A stretch of DNA of 64,000 bases, from positions 2,914,001-2,978,000 of the forward strand of contig NZ_CP017603.1 in assembly GCF_001854185.1 (NCBI RefSeq), written 5' to 3'. Source of the stretch: Clostridium formicaceticum (GTDB taxonomy: Bacteria; Bacillota; Clostridia; Peptostreptococcales; Natronincolaceae). Numbering within the stretch: position 1 is the stretch's first letter; each line of letters opens with the position of its first letter. Made by a program: the position numbers and the translations under genes. Below are positions 1 through 8,728 of this stretch, in pieces. The notes beneath the pieces are model-generated. The model was not told the DNA's origin. It did not search any database and saw only the letters and a list, made by a program, of their open reading frames with translations.

Positions 1-2
1 CA

Positions 3-377
3 AGGCGAGGTTATATAAATATAACACCTGAAGTACAACGCTGTATTGATGAAAGCGGCATTAAGGAGGGCTTAGTGTTAGTTAATGCTATGCATATTAC
101 TGCCAGTGTGTTTATTAATGATGATGAAAGTGGGCTTCATAAGGATTTTGAAATATGGTTAGAAAAGCTGGCACCTGAGAAGCCTTATAATCAATATAAT
201 CATAATGGTTATGAAGATAATGCTGATGGGCATTTAAAGAGACAAATTATGGGCAGAGAAGTAGTAGCTGCTATTACTGAAGGCAAGCTTGATTTTGGAA
301 CATGGGAGCAGATTTTTTATGGAGAGTTTGATGGAAAACGACCCAAGAGAGTGCTTGTAAAAATCATTGGAGAATAA
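3..377 (+). CDS. yjbQ: YjbQ/UPF0047 family protein, 5' end outside the window
   Basis: The frame is open from the left edge, with about 24 residues upstream of the first internal ATG (75), so the gene starts outside the window. Visible blocks are [14 protein letters not shown], a His/Asp-rich [12 protein letters not shown] stretch and a C-terminal [13 protein letters not shown]. These are typical of the YjbQ family of roughly 130-140 residues. Family members have been reported to have thiamine-phosphate-synthase-like side activity, and the conserved His residues suit a metal or phosphate site. It looks like ordinary chromosomal DNA at the left edge of the accessory island. Confidence 0.85.
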   Translation, partial: RRGYINITPEVQRCIDESGIKEGLVLVNAMHITASVFINDDESGLHKDFEIWLEKLAPEKPYNQYNHNGYEDNADGHLKRQIMGREVVAAITEGKLDFGTWEQIFYGEFDGKRPKRVLVKIIGE

Positions 378-453
378 GGATATTATCTTAGAGATGTATT
401 TTGTTAAAAAAAGTATATCTTGAACTCAACTTTATAGTGAGAGAGGGAGAATA

Positions 454-651
454 ATGAAAGTAACAATTGACCGTTTTGAAGGTGAATATGCAGTAGTTGA
501 ATTAGAAAACAGAAGAACGATTGATATGCCAAAGAGCTTAGTGCCAGAAGGTGCTAAAGAGGGTGATGTATTGGAGATTAGAATTGATAGGGAAGAGACG
601 GATAGCAGGAAGAAAAGGATTGAAGAGTTGATGGAGGATTTGTGGGAGTAG
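454..651 (+). CDS. DUF3006 domain small protein
   Basis: A 65-residue protein that begins with a small beta-rich module: a VTIDRFEGEYAVVEL start, then PKSLVPEGAKEGDVLEI, then an acidic/basic tail with KKRIEELMEDLWE. This is the pattern of DUF3006, a small single-domain family in Firmicutes often found beside ComEC-type metallo-beta-lactamase genes. No such partner is next to it here. A GAGAGGGAG ribosome binding site lies just upstream of the ATG. The molecular function of the family is not established. Confidence 0.7.
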   Translation: MKVTIDRFEGEYAVVELENRRTIDMPKSLVPEGAKEGDVLEIRIDREETDSRKKRIEELMEDLWE

Positions 652-724
652 AATACTAGGTATTGTAAAGAGTCAATGGGCATCTGCTGAGGTAGGTGCT
701 TTTGTTATGGCTAAAGATGGAAGA

Positions 725-753
725 TTGTGTATAAAAAACAATTGGGGTATAAT
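725..753 (+). promoter_or_regulatory. Candidate sigma-A promoter for the GmrSD-type gene
   Basis: A perfect TATAAT -10 lies at 748-753. A TTGTGT -35 candidate at 725-730 is 17 bp upstream. The start codon at 787 is about 33 bp downstream of the -10. The -35 is only a half match, so the call rests mainly on the -10 and the spacing. Confidence 0.4.
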
Positions 754-786
754 GGATATAGTACTAACATTGGGGGTGGGGTAGTT

Positions 787-2847
787 ATGGAAGCAAGACA
801 AATTGGGCTTTTAGGATTACTTTCAGGGGAAGATAGGAGATTCATAATACCAGTATTTCAAAGAAACTACGATTGGAAAGATGAACAGTGTATTCAGCTG
901 TTCAAGGATATAGAAAACGTAGAGATTGATGAGGAAAGGAAAAGTCATTTTCTTGGAACAATTGTGTATATTTCTAATAGTGAAGTGGATATGATTGACT
1001 TTCATGAATATGTACTAATAGATGGACAGCAAAGAATTACTACCACAATACTCTTACTTAAAGCGTTACATGACACTTTACAGGAAAAAGAGGACAAGGA
1101 GTGCATAAATCTAAGAAATAGGATTTATGATTTTTACTTGACTAATAGGTATGCTGATGAGGTACATAAATTTCGATTAAAACCTATGATAGATGATGAT
1201 GTTGTATTTCAAAGGTTGATGAATAATGATTTTGATTTCATAGATAAAACCTCTAGGATTTATAAAAATTACATCTTGTTTATTGAGTTGATAAATAATT
1301 CACAAATGTCTGTTATGGAGATATTTGAAGGAATTAAGAAATTAATAGTGGTCTACATAGGATTAAAAAGAGGAGAGGATGATCCTCAATTAATTTTTGA
1401 AAGCTTAAACTCTACTGGACTTAGTCTATCAGAAGCTGATTTAATAAGAAACTATATTTTAATGGAGAGAGAGCCATTGGAACAAGAAGAACTATATAAA
1501 AAATATTGGTATAAGATAGAAAAAATATTGAGTAATGAAAATATATCTGATTTTATTAGAGATTATTTAACAATGAAGCAGAATGATATACCAAATAAAA
1601 ATAATATTTATGTTGAATTTAAAAAGTATGTAAGAAAAAATAGTTACCAAAATATAGAATTGATTTTAGAAGATATATTATACTATTCTAAAATATATGT
1701 AAGGTTTTTAAATGATATAGAAGTAGATAAAGATATTAAAGAAGTGATAAAAGACATTAGAGATTTAAAGGTAACAGTATCTTATCCTTTTTTAATGGAA
1801 GTATACTCAGATTATGAACAAGGAATTATTAGCAAGGAGGTACTGATTAACACATATAAACTAATAGAAACTTATGTTTTTAGAAGACTTATATGTGATA
1901 GTCCTACAAATTCCTTAAATAAAGTATTTAAGAATCTAGCTAAAGAATTAAAAGAAAATAAAGACTATAAAAATAGATACTATGATTATCTAGTATCAAT
2001 TTTACTAAATAAAAAATATAGTGCTGCGTTTCCACTGGACAGTGAATTTAAACATGAATTCCTAACAAGAAATATGTATAAATTTAAACATTCAAGATAT
2101 CTACTAGAACATCTAGAAAATGAGAATAATAAGGAAAAAGTAGATGTTAACATCTTAAGTATTGAGCACATAATGCCACAAAAATTAGATGCTAAATGGA
2201 CTTTGAAGCTAGGAAACAATGCTCAATCAATCCATGGGAAATATTTACACAACATAGGGAATTTAACATTAACTGGGTATAACTCAAATCTCTCTAACAA
2301 ATCTTTTGAGGATAAGAAAATTATATTAGAAAAAAGTAGACTTAAATTAAATGAAAACCTGTCTTCCACTGAATCTTGGAACGAAGAAGAAATAGAAAAA
2401 AGAGCAAATGAACTTTTCAAAACTGCTATAAAGTGTTGGAAGATGCCCAAAGCAGATGAAAAACTGATAAATAATGCTGAATTTATTGAAAAAGAATTCT
2501 TTGACTTATCAGATGAGATAGATGTTACTGGAAGAAAGCCAATAGCTTTTGAGATTCTAGGACAAAAGCATACCGTAAATAGTTGGAAAAACTTTATGTA
2601 CGAAGCTTCAAAGATTTTATATAATTTAGAGGAGAGGATATTTAAAACCTTTGTCTATGATAATGATTTTTCAGGAAGAAAGAGTAGAATAATTTCTTCA
2701 AGAAAAGATATGAGGGAGCCTGTTCAAATAAATGATGGAATCTTTATGGAAACAAATTTAAATGCTAATTCAGTTCTAAACTACGTTAAATTAATGATGG
2801 AAAAATATGAAATGTCAGATGAAGATATGAGATTTTGGATTAAGTAG
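787..2847 (+). CDS. GmrSD-type DUF262-DUF1524 restriction protein
   Basis: A 686-residue single-chain protein with the architecture of type IV (modification-dependent) restriction enzymes. The N-terminal DUF262 (GmrS-like) domain shows FQRNYDW and the nucleotide-binding DGQQRITTTILLLKAL motif, followed by FESLNSTGLSLSEADLIRNY. The central/C-terminal DUF1524 HNH-like (GmrD) domain shows IEHIMPQKL and HNIGNLTLTGYNSNLSNKSF. A further C-terminal block of about 110 residues follows. The start at 787 is preferred over an upstream GTG at 727 because a GGGGTGGGG ribosome binding site sits just before it. Known GmrSD proteins cut DNA with glucosylated hydroxymethylcytosine; whether this one does is inference. 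Confidence 0.85.
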   Translation: MEARQIGLLGLLSGEDRRFIIPVFQRNYDWKDEQCIQLFKDIENVEIDEERKSHFLGTIVYISNSEVDMIDFHEYVLIDGQQRITTTILLLKALHDTLQEKEDKECINLRNRIYDFYLTNRYADEVHKFRLKPMIDDDVVFQRLMNNDFDFIDKTSRIYKNYILFIELINNSQMSVMEIFEGIKKLIVVYIGLKRGEDDPQLIFESLNSTGLSLSEADLIRNYILMEREPLEQEELYKKYWYKIEKILSNENISDFIRDYLTMKQNDIPNKNNIYVEFKKYVRKNSYQNIELILEDILYYSKIYVRFLNDIEVDKDIKEVIKDIRDLKVTVSYPFLMEVYSDYEQGIISKEVLINTYKLIETYVFRRLICDSPTNSLNKVFKNLAKELKENKDYKNRYYDYLVSILLNKKYSAAFPLDSEFKHEFLTRNMYKFKHSRYLLEHLENENNKEKVDVNILSIEHIMPQKLDAKWTLKLGNNAQSIHGKYLHNIGNLTLTGYNSNLSNKSFEDKKIILEKSRLKLNENLSSTESWNEEEIEKRANELFKTAIKCWKMPKADEKLINNAEFIEKEFFDLSDEIDVTGRKPIAFEILGQKHTVNSWKNFMYEASKILYNLEERIFKTFVYDNDFSGRKSRIISSRKDMREPVQINDGIFMETNLNANSVLNYVKLMMEKYEMSDEDMRFWIK

Positions 2848-2887
2848 AAGAATAAATTTAAAATACATTTTGAATTTGGCAAAATGA

Positions 2888-2920
2888 GCATCTAGGATCA
2901 AGAAATCTAGGTGCTTTCTT
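2888..2920 (+). terminator. Intrinsic terminator after the GmrSD-type gene
   Basis: An 8-bp stem (GCATCTAG with CTAGGTGC, one G-T pair), an 11-nt loop and a TTTCTT tail, 40 bp after the stop codon. Confidence 0.7.
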
Positions 2921-3158
2921 ATATTAGAAATGTCGAATAATGCGATGGAAAATTTTGAAAAACTTAATTTGGTAAGGTAAAATTGGGTTGAGGAATATAT
3001 CTATAGCAAAATCAAAACATTAGCATTTTTACTTAATGTATACATCTATATATTTATGATTTTGTTACTAATCTACTTTTACTGTTTTAGAAATATTTTT
3101 TTATTATTAGAAGAATAAAGGTAGCTTACAAAGAATTGATGATATAGAGGTTTTAATA
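2921..3158. other. AT-rich spacer, nothing recognised
   Basis: Between the terminator at 2920 and the next gene this stretch is AT-rich. No open frame with a ribosome binding site, no strong hairpin and no recognised site was found. Confidence 0.5.
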
Positions 3159-3179
3159 ATGATAGGAGGAGAGAGGATT

Positions 3180-4468
3180 TTGAATAACAATACATACTGG
3201 AGACGTTTAATAGAAAGCATGGAACCAGAAAAATTAAAGCAGTACACCAAAACAGATTATGGAAAGGCTCTGGAAAAAGAACTTAATGATTTAGAAGCTA
3301 AAGGATTGATATCAGGTTTTCAAAAAAAATTAATATTGAGTATAAAACCAAAGAATATTTTAGATTTTACGAAAATAAGAATACATGGTTGTGCGTAAAA
3401 TATTTTTTGATAAATTTTCCTGATATTCTACATATTCATGATTTGCTATTTATTGATGCACCGTTTATGAAATTTATTTATGTCATTAATAAACAAGCTG
3501 AGATAGAGTTTGAAAAAATATTATACTATAAAAACCTCAAGTTTCAAAAATACTCAAAACAATTAGATGACGGTAGGGAAATAAATATTTATACTGGTAT
3601 ACTGAGACATTATGAAAAATACACATTGGAAGATAATCCAGCTAGAGTTGTATTTCGTACCGCAGAAGATGCAGGAATTAGAATAGGGTTTTATTACTAT
3701 AGTGGTATGGAAAATTTCAAGGAACTTAGTTCGCTTTCACTAATCAGAAGCTTCCCAATTGAATCAGATGATTTCGGTGACTTTTCATCTGCATCTGGTG
3801 GTTTTAGACAGGATCTTAAAGCCGGCTTTAAATCTTCATGGGAGGCAAATATTGCAAGAATATTGAATAAACAAAATGCAAACTGGAAGTATGAAATAGC
3901 TTCAGAGAGTTATGCAACTGACATTGGTTACTATATTCCAGACTTTTTTATACAACGTGAAAATGGCATTGATATTCTTGAAGTGAAAGGCTTTTGGGAT
4001 AGTAGAAGTATTAGAAAAGTTTCCTCTGCGATAGAACAAGCTAAGGATGAAAAGATTATTGTTATCGATAAGGATTATTACTCTTTACTTGAAGAAAAAT
4101 ATGGGAGTTGTATTTCTAATTGGGAAAAAACAGGTAAAATAGACACCTCCTTCGAGGTACCTGTTGTAGGAATTAATGTGAAGAATCGTTTTAATATTGC
4201 ACAAAAGTTAGTACATGGGGAAAAATTAAAGATACTCCGAGAACCAGAAAATGCTTATGATAGTAATGCTATAAAGATATTAACACTAGAAGATGAAGAA
4301 GTGGGATATATTGCGAAGGACTGGGCATCAATTTTTGCGTTTAAGATAGATAATGGATTTACATATGAATGTTTTGTTCATAAAATCGAAATAACTAAAA
4401 AACGTATTATCATAAAATTACAAAGAAATAAAGCCACACTTGACTTGCTAAAAAACATCGGATTTTAA
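3180..4468 (+). pseudogene. PD-(D/E)XK nuclease-HIRAN protein, frameshifted
   Basis: The reading frame starts at TTG 3180 (behind AGGAGGAGAGAGG) or ATG 3159 and runs in frame 3 to a stop at 3398. The continuation is in frame 2. One extra T in the TTTT run near 3365-3368 would join them as NILDF-YENKNTWLCVKYF. Frame 2 then shows SSWEANIARI (conserved Glu), IPDFFI (Asp) and ILEVKGFWD (E-x-K), a PD-(D/E)XK nuclease core. About 60 residues later comes a HIRAN domain with KILREPENAYDSNAIKI and VGYIAKDWA. HIRAN modules bind DNA ends and are often fused to repair or nuclease enzymes. The stop abuts the IS982 remnant, so the C-terminus may also be cut. Confidence 0.65.
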
Positions 4469-5264
4469 TAGTGATAGTGAAATAATTACCATTAGTATTG
4501 TTGGGGAACTACTGACTATTGACTCAGAAAAAGCATGGTTAGGATTCTGTAAGAAGAACCTAAAGGATTTATTTCCAAGGTTTAGCCATAGAACTCGCTT
4601 TAATAGAACCCGTAGAGCACTACATTCGGTAATTGATGCAATTCGTAAGGAACTAACTTCCATGTTAGGATTTCGGGATAAATCCTTTAGGCTCGTAGAT
4701 AGCATTCCTATTCCCGTGTGTAAGTTTGGTTGAGCACGCTTTCATAAATCTTTTAAAGTTGACTCAGCTTATGGGTATTGTGCTTCTAAAAAAGAAACCT
4801 ACTATGGATTTAAACTACATTCTATCACTACGATAGAAGGATTTATCACTGACTTTATCCTTACACCAGCTAATATCGATGATCGAGAAGCTGTGTGGGA
4901 ATTAGTAGATGACTACAATTCCATAACAATCGTAGGTGATAAGGGTTACACTAGTAAGCATTTGCCCTCGCAGCTACAATCAGAAAAGGGAATTCAACTA
5001 ATATTTATGAAAAGGAATAACTGTAAAGATCCCTATCCTAAATGGCTTCGCCAACATATTTTTAAACTTAGAAGGCGAATTGAGACTACCTTTTCACAAT
5101 TGACGGAACAGCTAAATATCAATAAAGTCTTAGCAAAATCTCTATGGGGACTTATGACAAGACTCAGAACAAAGATCTTATCCCATAATCTCTGTTATTA
5201 TATCAATATGCTGTTAGGCAAGGACATTAACCTAGGACACATTAAAGAACTAATATTTGGATAA
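4467..5264 (+). pseudogene. IS982-family transposase remnant with internal stop
   Basis: One frame carries IS982-type DDE transposase sequence (SFRLVDSIPIPVC, FHKSFKVDSAYGYC, TIVGDKGYTSKHLP, FKLRRRIETTFSQL). It lacks its N-terminal part, begins directly at the stop codon of the nuclease-HIRAN gene, and has an in-frame TGA at 4731 where the family has a sense codon. It cannot make a working transposase alone. The abrupt junction indicates a deletion between the element and the nuclease gene. No clear terminal inverted repeats were identified. Confidence 0.8.
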
Positions 5265-5347
5265 TATATCCAATGTTTGTTCGTAAGAGAAATGTTTTTT
5301 TGTAAAAATAAATTGGTAAATTTATCTTGGTGTAGATTTACTAGCAC

Positions 5348-5440
5348 ATGAAGTTAAATTATAAAGATGGCGTTAGTGGAGATGATGTTATTGTTGAAAG
5401 AGATGGAGATCGAATAAAATATTCAGAATTGGAGAACTAG
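5348..5440 (+). other. Short acidic ORF remnant
   Basis: A 30-codon frame (start MKLNYKDGVSGDD, end YSELEN) lies between the IS982 remnant and the next gene. It has no clear ribosome binding site and reads like the C-terminal tail of a larger protein lost in a deletion. Function unknown. Confidence 0.2.
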
Positions 5441-5511
5441 ATTTATATATTTTGCTATGTTATTCTAAAAATACAATAAGTAACCAATAAATAATTAGGG
5501 GGGGTATTTTG

Positions 5512-6087
5512 ATGGATAACAAATTATATGAAGTTATAGTTTCATCTATTAATGCTACATTTGACGATTTTTCAAAGAATCCATTTGATTTTGTTCAAAA
5601 TGAAAGAGAAGCACAATACTGCTTATTTGAAAAATTAAAGGATAAAGTTCAAGGCTCGATGAAAGTACAGAGACAAGATTCAATACCACCATTTGAAAAT
5701 ATGAATGCACGTAGGGTTAGGGTGGAATATAAGTTAAAAAATTTTGTCCCTGACATAGTTATATTCAAAGAAAATATTATTAACACTAAAGAAACAGATA
5801 TAGATGATGTAGAAGCATTTATAGAAGTGAAAATTGGATGGGGATGTAACTCAGGTTGCTTTACAGGTGATGGATTCTATAAAGATATTTTGAACTTGAA
5901 AAAATATCCGAGTAAAGGGTTCATAGTGTATTATATGGGTGATAACTTTGACAGTCTATCTTCAAGTATAAGGTCAAATTGCAAAAAGATTTTTCAAGAA
6001 TATAAAGATGAGATCGACTTTAAAAATACATTTATTGTGTTTAGAGATAGAGTTATTAATAGCAATGAAATAGAATCTGCTTGGTAA
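5512..6087 (+). CDS. Putative PD-(D/E)XK restriction-like protein
   Basis: A 191-residue protein not assigned to a named family. The block FVPDIVIFKEN followed by EAFIEVKIGW has the D...E-x-K spacing of PD-(D/E)XK nucleases, placed centrally, with an upstream FEKLKD helix supplying a possible acidic residue. The ATG at 5512 is favoured over a TTG at 5509 because an AGGGGGGG ribosome binding site ends 7 bp before it. It sits beside two other nuclease genes in the island, which supports a defence role, but that is inference. It could instead be a non-catalytic relative. Confidence 0.5.
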   Translation: MDNKLYEVIVSSINATFDDFSKNPFDFVQNEREAQYCLFEKLKDKVQGSMKVQRQDSIPPFENMNARRVRVEYKLKNFVPDIVIFKENIINTKETDIDDVEAFIEVKIGWGCNSGCFTGDGFYKDILNLKKYPSKGFIVYYMGDNFDSLSSSIRSNCKKIFQEYKDEIDFKNTFIVFRDRVINSNEIESAW

Positions 6088-6100
6088 AGAAATAAATAGG

Positions 6101-6183
6101 AAAAAATCCCTTCAAAGTGTATTGACTTAGTGTGTTAATTGAGTGATTAATGTTATACAACAAATACACATGGAGGGATTTTT
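6101..6183 (+). promoter_or_regulatory. Inverted repeat that would sequester a ribosome binding site
   Basis: AAAAATCCCTTC (6102-6113) pairs over 12 bp, one G-T included, with GGAGGGATTTTT (6172-6183), which contains the Shine-Dalgarno of the gene starting at 6184. GTGTATT and AATACAC just inside add 7 bp. RNA read from upstream would hide the ribosome binding site. RNA started inside the loop would not. Confidence 0.55.
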
Positions 6184-6990
6184 ATGGATAGAAAAGAAAT
6201 AGTAAGATTATTAGGTGAGTATTTTGGAGTTAAGCCACAGTACATGGGAGCACCAAGTTTTGCATTTCAGATTGAAGCAGAAGAAGAAATTTATACAATT
6301 GATAAAGCAGGAAAGATTACAACTGCACAAGGTAATGAAGTGGAATTTGAAAAGCTGATAAATGGAAGGATTGAAAAGGAAGCTATAGAAGAAGTAGATG
6401 AAGCAGCTATTAAACAGAAAAGTGAGCAGGAGCCACTAACTGAAGATGAAATTGAATTTATAGTAGCCTTGCCCATGGAAGGTCACACAGGAGAAACCTT
6501 GAGAAATATTGTAAACATGATAGCCAGTAAACAGCCACTTATCAGTAAAGCCTTTCAATTAGAAGAGGATATCATAGAGGAAAGTTTTATCATAGGCATT
6601 AACGAAGTAAAAATTGAAACCTTAGAGGAATTCAGGACAGCCATTGATGATATAGGGGCAGAGTGCTGTAGAGGCATCGGATTTGATTTCCATGAGAAAA
6701 AGATAACCTTTAACTTTTATCAAGGGGAAGAAAAAAGAGATGCTTATATCCAACTGGTGGCATTGATAAACCAGAAGGCTAAGGAGCAGAAATATGCATC
6801 GGCAAAGTGCAAACTCACAGATAATGAAAAGTTCACATTTAGGACTTGGTTAACAAGGCTGGGAATGGTGGGGTATGGGTACAAGGAAATCAGAAAACAG
6901 CTACTTGAGAATATGGAGGGCAATGGAGCCTTTAGGCATGGAAAACCTGAAAAAATGGAGAATGAAGATGTGCAAATCCATGGGGAGTAA
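6184..6990 (+). CDS. Phage 'virulence-related' family protein
   Basis: A 268-residue soluble acidic protein. The start region MDRKEIVRLLGEYFGV, the central GIGFDFHEKKITFNF and the C-terminal TFRTWLTRLGMVGYGYKEIRKQLL fit the Firmicutes prophage/ICE family usually annotated as virulence-related protein, whose biochemical role is unknown. It has no signal peptide or membrane segment. The ATG directly follows GGAGGGATTTTT, which takes part in a long inverted repeat with sequence 60 bp upstream. It marks the left side of the prophage block. The family name should not be read as proof of virulence. Confidence 0.6.
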   Translation: MDRKEIVRLLGEYFGVKPQYMGAPSFAFQIEAEEEIYTIDKAGKITTAQGNEVEFEKLINGRIEKEAIEEVDEAAIKQKSEQEPLTEDEIEFIVALPMEGHTGETLRNIVNMIASKQPLISKAFQLEEDIIEESFIIGINEVKIETLEEFRTAIDDIGAECCRGIGFDFHEKKITFNFYQGEEKRDAYIQLVALINQKAKEQKYASAKCKLTDNEKFTFRTWLTRLGMVGYGYKEIRKQLLENMEGNGAFRHGKPEKMENEDVQIHGE

Positions 6991-7187
6991 CATCCCTTTT
7001 TTCTTTTGCCATATTTGCCCTGTAAGGCTTGATATTGCTTAAAGTGGAAGTGTTGAACCATTGGTAAACTGAAAACCGACACAGGCGAAGGTATAAATGG
7101 AAGAAATGGATATATATTTCAACTTTACTTTCTTGGAGAGTAGAGGTAATGTACTACCTAACCAAATATGGAAAGGTGGAGATTGGA

Positions 7188-7403
7188 ATGACCAAACTAA
7201 AACTAAATATTATGATGGAAGGACTCATTGCCACAGCAGTAGAAAAAATATACGTGCTGGGGTGGGAAGATGCTCAAGAGGATGTTAAAAGGATTATTGA
7301 TATGGTAAATGATCTAGAACTGTTTTGGGATGAGGATGGAAAACTTACTGGCGTAGACTGGGGCATGAAGATAGCAGAAACAGTAGAAAAAGCTAGGGGC
7401 TGA
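7188..7403 (+). CDS. Small phage hypothetical protein
   Basis: A 71-residue protein beginning MTKLKLNIMMEGLIAT, predicted helical and acidic (VNDLELFWDEDGKL). The ATG at 7188 is chosen because AAGGTGGA ends 7 bp before it; frames starting further upstream lack such a site. The stop codon is inside the terminator hairpin. The length and neighbours fit small prophage early genes. No function recognised. Confidence 0.55.
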   Translation: MTKLKLNIMMEGLIATAVEKIYVLGWEDAQEDVKRIIDMVNDLELFWDEDGKLTGVDWGMKIAETVEKARG

Positions 7404-7418
7404 GAAATCGGCTCTTTT
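7395..7418 (+). terminator. Intrinsic terminator overlapping the stop codon
   Basis: AGGGGCTGA (7395-7403) pairs with TCGGCTCTT (7408-7416) over a GAAA tetraloop, including three G-T pairs, and runs into a T tract. The left arm contains the stop codon of the small phage gene. Confidence 0.65.
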
Positions 7419-7477
7419 CCTTTTGATATACTATCTATGATATAATTATCTAAAATATAAGCATATGAGGTGATTGT

Positions 7478-7672
7478 GTGGAAGCTACTCAATGTCCCAA
7501 ATGTGGATGTAAAGAAATTGGCAAAGGCAAATTGACTGGACATGCGGTGATAAGACCAGTTGATAAGTTTTTTTCCTTGGGATCTGATATTATAGCAGAT
7601 ATTTGTACAGAATGTGGTTACATATTAGAAATGAAAGTTTCACAACCAGAAAAGTTTAAGGATAAACGATGA
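7478..7672 (+). CDS. Zinc-ribbon small protein
   Basis: A 64-residue protein with two cysteine pairs, CPKCGCKE near the N-terminus and CTECGY near residue 50, forming a probable zinc ribbon. It starts at GTG 7478 after a GAGGTGAT ribosome binding site. Its stop overlaps the ATG of the GIY-YIG gene (TGA/ATG), so the two are probably translationally coupled. Zinc ribbons of this kind bind nucleic acid or protein; the partner is unknown. Confidence 0.6.
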   Translation: MEATQCPKCGCKEIGKGKLTGHAVIRPVDKFFSLGSDIIADICTECGYILEMKVSQPEKFKDKR

Positions 7673-8217
7673 GTGGAATGAACATGGAAATTATAAACCT
7701 GTTAAAGCAAAATGCTTTTTATCCTTTGATAAATAAGGAAATTGATTTACCAGATAAGCAAGGATTGTATTTAATTTGCATCAATAAAATAGAAGTATTA
7801 CCTGAAGCTATGGAGAATCTAACCTATACATATTTTGAAGGTAAAGCAGTTATTTATCTTGGCATTTCGGGTAGTAGAGGATTGCGGAAAAGGGATTATA
7901 ACAATCATTTCCATGGAACAGCGAGAGTATCTACATTGAGAAAAAGCCTAGGTGTTCTATTTGGCTATGAAAAGGTTCAAAGCTTAAAAGATCAAGGAAC
8001 TTCAAATTTTAAGTTTATTACAGAATATGAAAAGGCATTAACTGAATGGATGCTTAATAATTTAATCATGTATTATTATGCTACGGATGAAGATGTAGAA
8101 AATATTGAAACAGAGCTAATCAGTTATTTTAATCCACCATTGAATTTAAGTAAGAATAAAAGTGAGGTTAATAAAGAGTTTAGAAGGAAATTATCGAAAT
8201 TGAGGTGTACTTTATAG
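7669..8217 (+). CDS. GIY-YIG nuclease family protein
   Basis: A 182-residue protein with the GIY-YIG hallmark in divergent form: GLYLICI near residue 29 and VIYLGISGS near residue 61, followed by basic LRKRDYNNHFHG and the late ETELISYFNPPLN motif holding the metal-binding Glu and Asn. GIY-YIG enzymes cut DNA using one metal ion. The gene overlaps the zinc-ribbon gene upstream by 4 bp and lies among prophage genes, so it may be phage-encoded cargo such as an anti-competitor or mobility nuclease. Its substrate is unknown. Confidence 0.7.
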   Translation: MSGMNMEIINLLKQNAFYPLINKEIDLPDKQGLYLICINKIEVLPEAMENLTYTYFEGKAVIYLGISGSRGLRKRDYNNHFHGTARVSTLRKSLGVLFGYEKVQSLKDQGTSNFKFITEYEKALTEWMLNNLIMYYYATDEDVENIETELISYFNPPLNLSKNKSEVNKEFRRKLSKLRCTL

Positions 8218-8294
8218 TGAATGGCAATCAGCTCTTTTTAGATTGTCCATTTCCTTTTACTGGTATATAATTATTGGTGAAAGGGGATGAGGGT

Positions 8295-8690
8295 ATGAGT
8301 ATATGGAAGAATGAAAGATTGGAAGATAAAATAATCGAGATTTTAAAAGATGTTAATTTTAAACCAAATCAGAATCACCATTTTGGAAAGCCTTTTCTAA
8401 CTCCATATCAATTAGCTTTTGAATTAAAAAAGAGATATCCTGAGACTGTAGAAAACCTTAATTCTTGTAAGGACATTGGTGGTGAAGGAAGTGGTAATTA
8501 TAATTCTCTACCACAATATTTAGCAGGACAAATATCTCAACATTATCAATCAATGAAAGCTAGGGGAGTGGAAGGAGCCTTTCTGTCAGGGAATGATCTT
8601 AAAGAATTAATATTTGATAGGGACATAAAATCTTCTGTAAGAGATGTATCATTATTTAGATATAATAGAGACTTTGATGAGAGCCAATAA
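8295..8690 (+). CDS. Phage hypothetical protein
   Basis: A 131-residue protein starting MSIWKNERLED, with blocks TPYQLAFELKKRYPETV and GSGNYNSLPQYLAGQISQHY. It is soluble and has no catalytic motif I recognise. The ATG at 8295 is placed 8 bp after AAGGGG; an in-frame TTG at 8274 lacks a good site. It precedes the terminase small subunit gene and ends in its own terminator. The repeated helices with GSG and Q-rich turns suggest a small DNA- or protein-binding fold, but this is a guess. Confidence 0.5.
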   Translation: MSIWKNERLEDKIIEILKDVNFKPNQNHHFGKPFLTPYQLAFELKKRYPETVENLNSCKDIGGEGSGNYNSLPQYLAGQISQHYQSMKARGVEGAFLSGNDLKELIFDRDIKSSVRDVSLFRYNRDFDESQ

Positions 8691-8705
8691 TAAGGCTCTT
8701 TTTTA
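8680..8705 (+). terminator. Intrinsic terminator
   Basis: AGAGCC (8680-8685) and GGCTCT (8694-8699) form a perfect stem around an 8-nt loop, followed by TTTTT. Confidence 0.75.
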
Positions 8706-8728
8706 GTTATGAGGAGGTAAGGTGATAG

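Noticed and set aside
7097-7288. 63-codon frame overlapping the small phage gene
   Set aside because: It runs in another frame over the ribosome binding site and start of the better-supported gene at 7188 and shows no family pattern.
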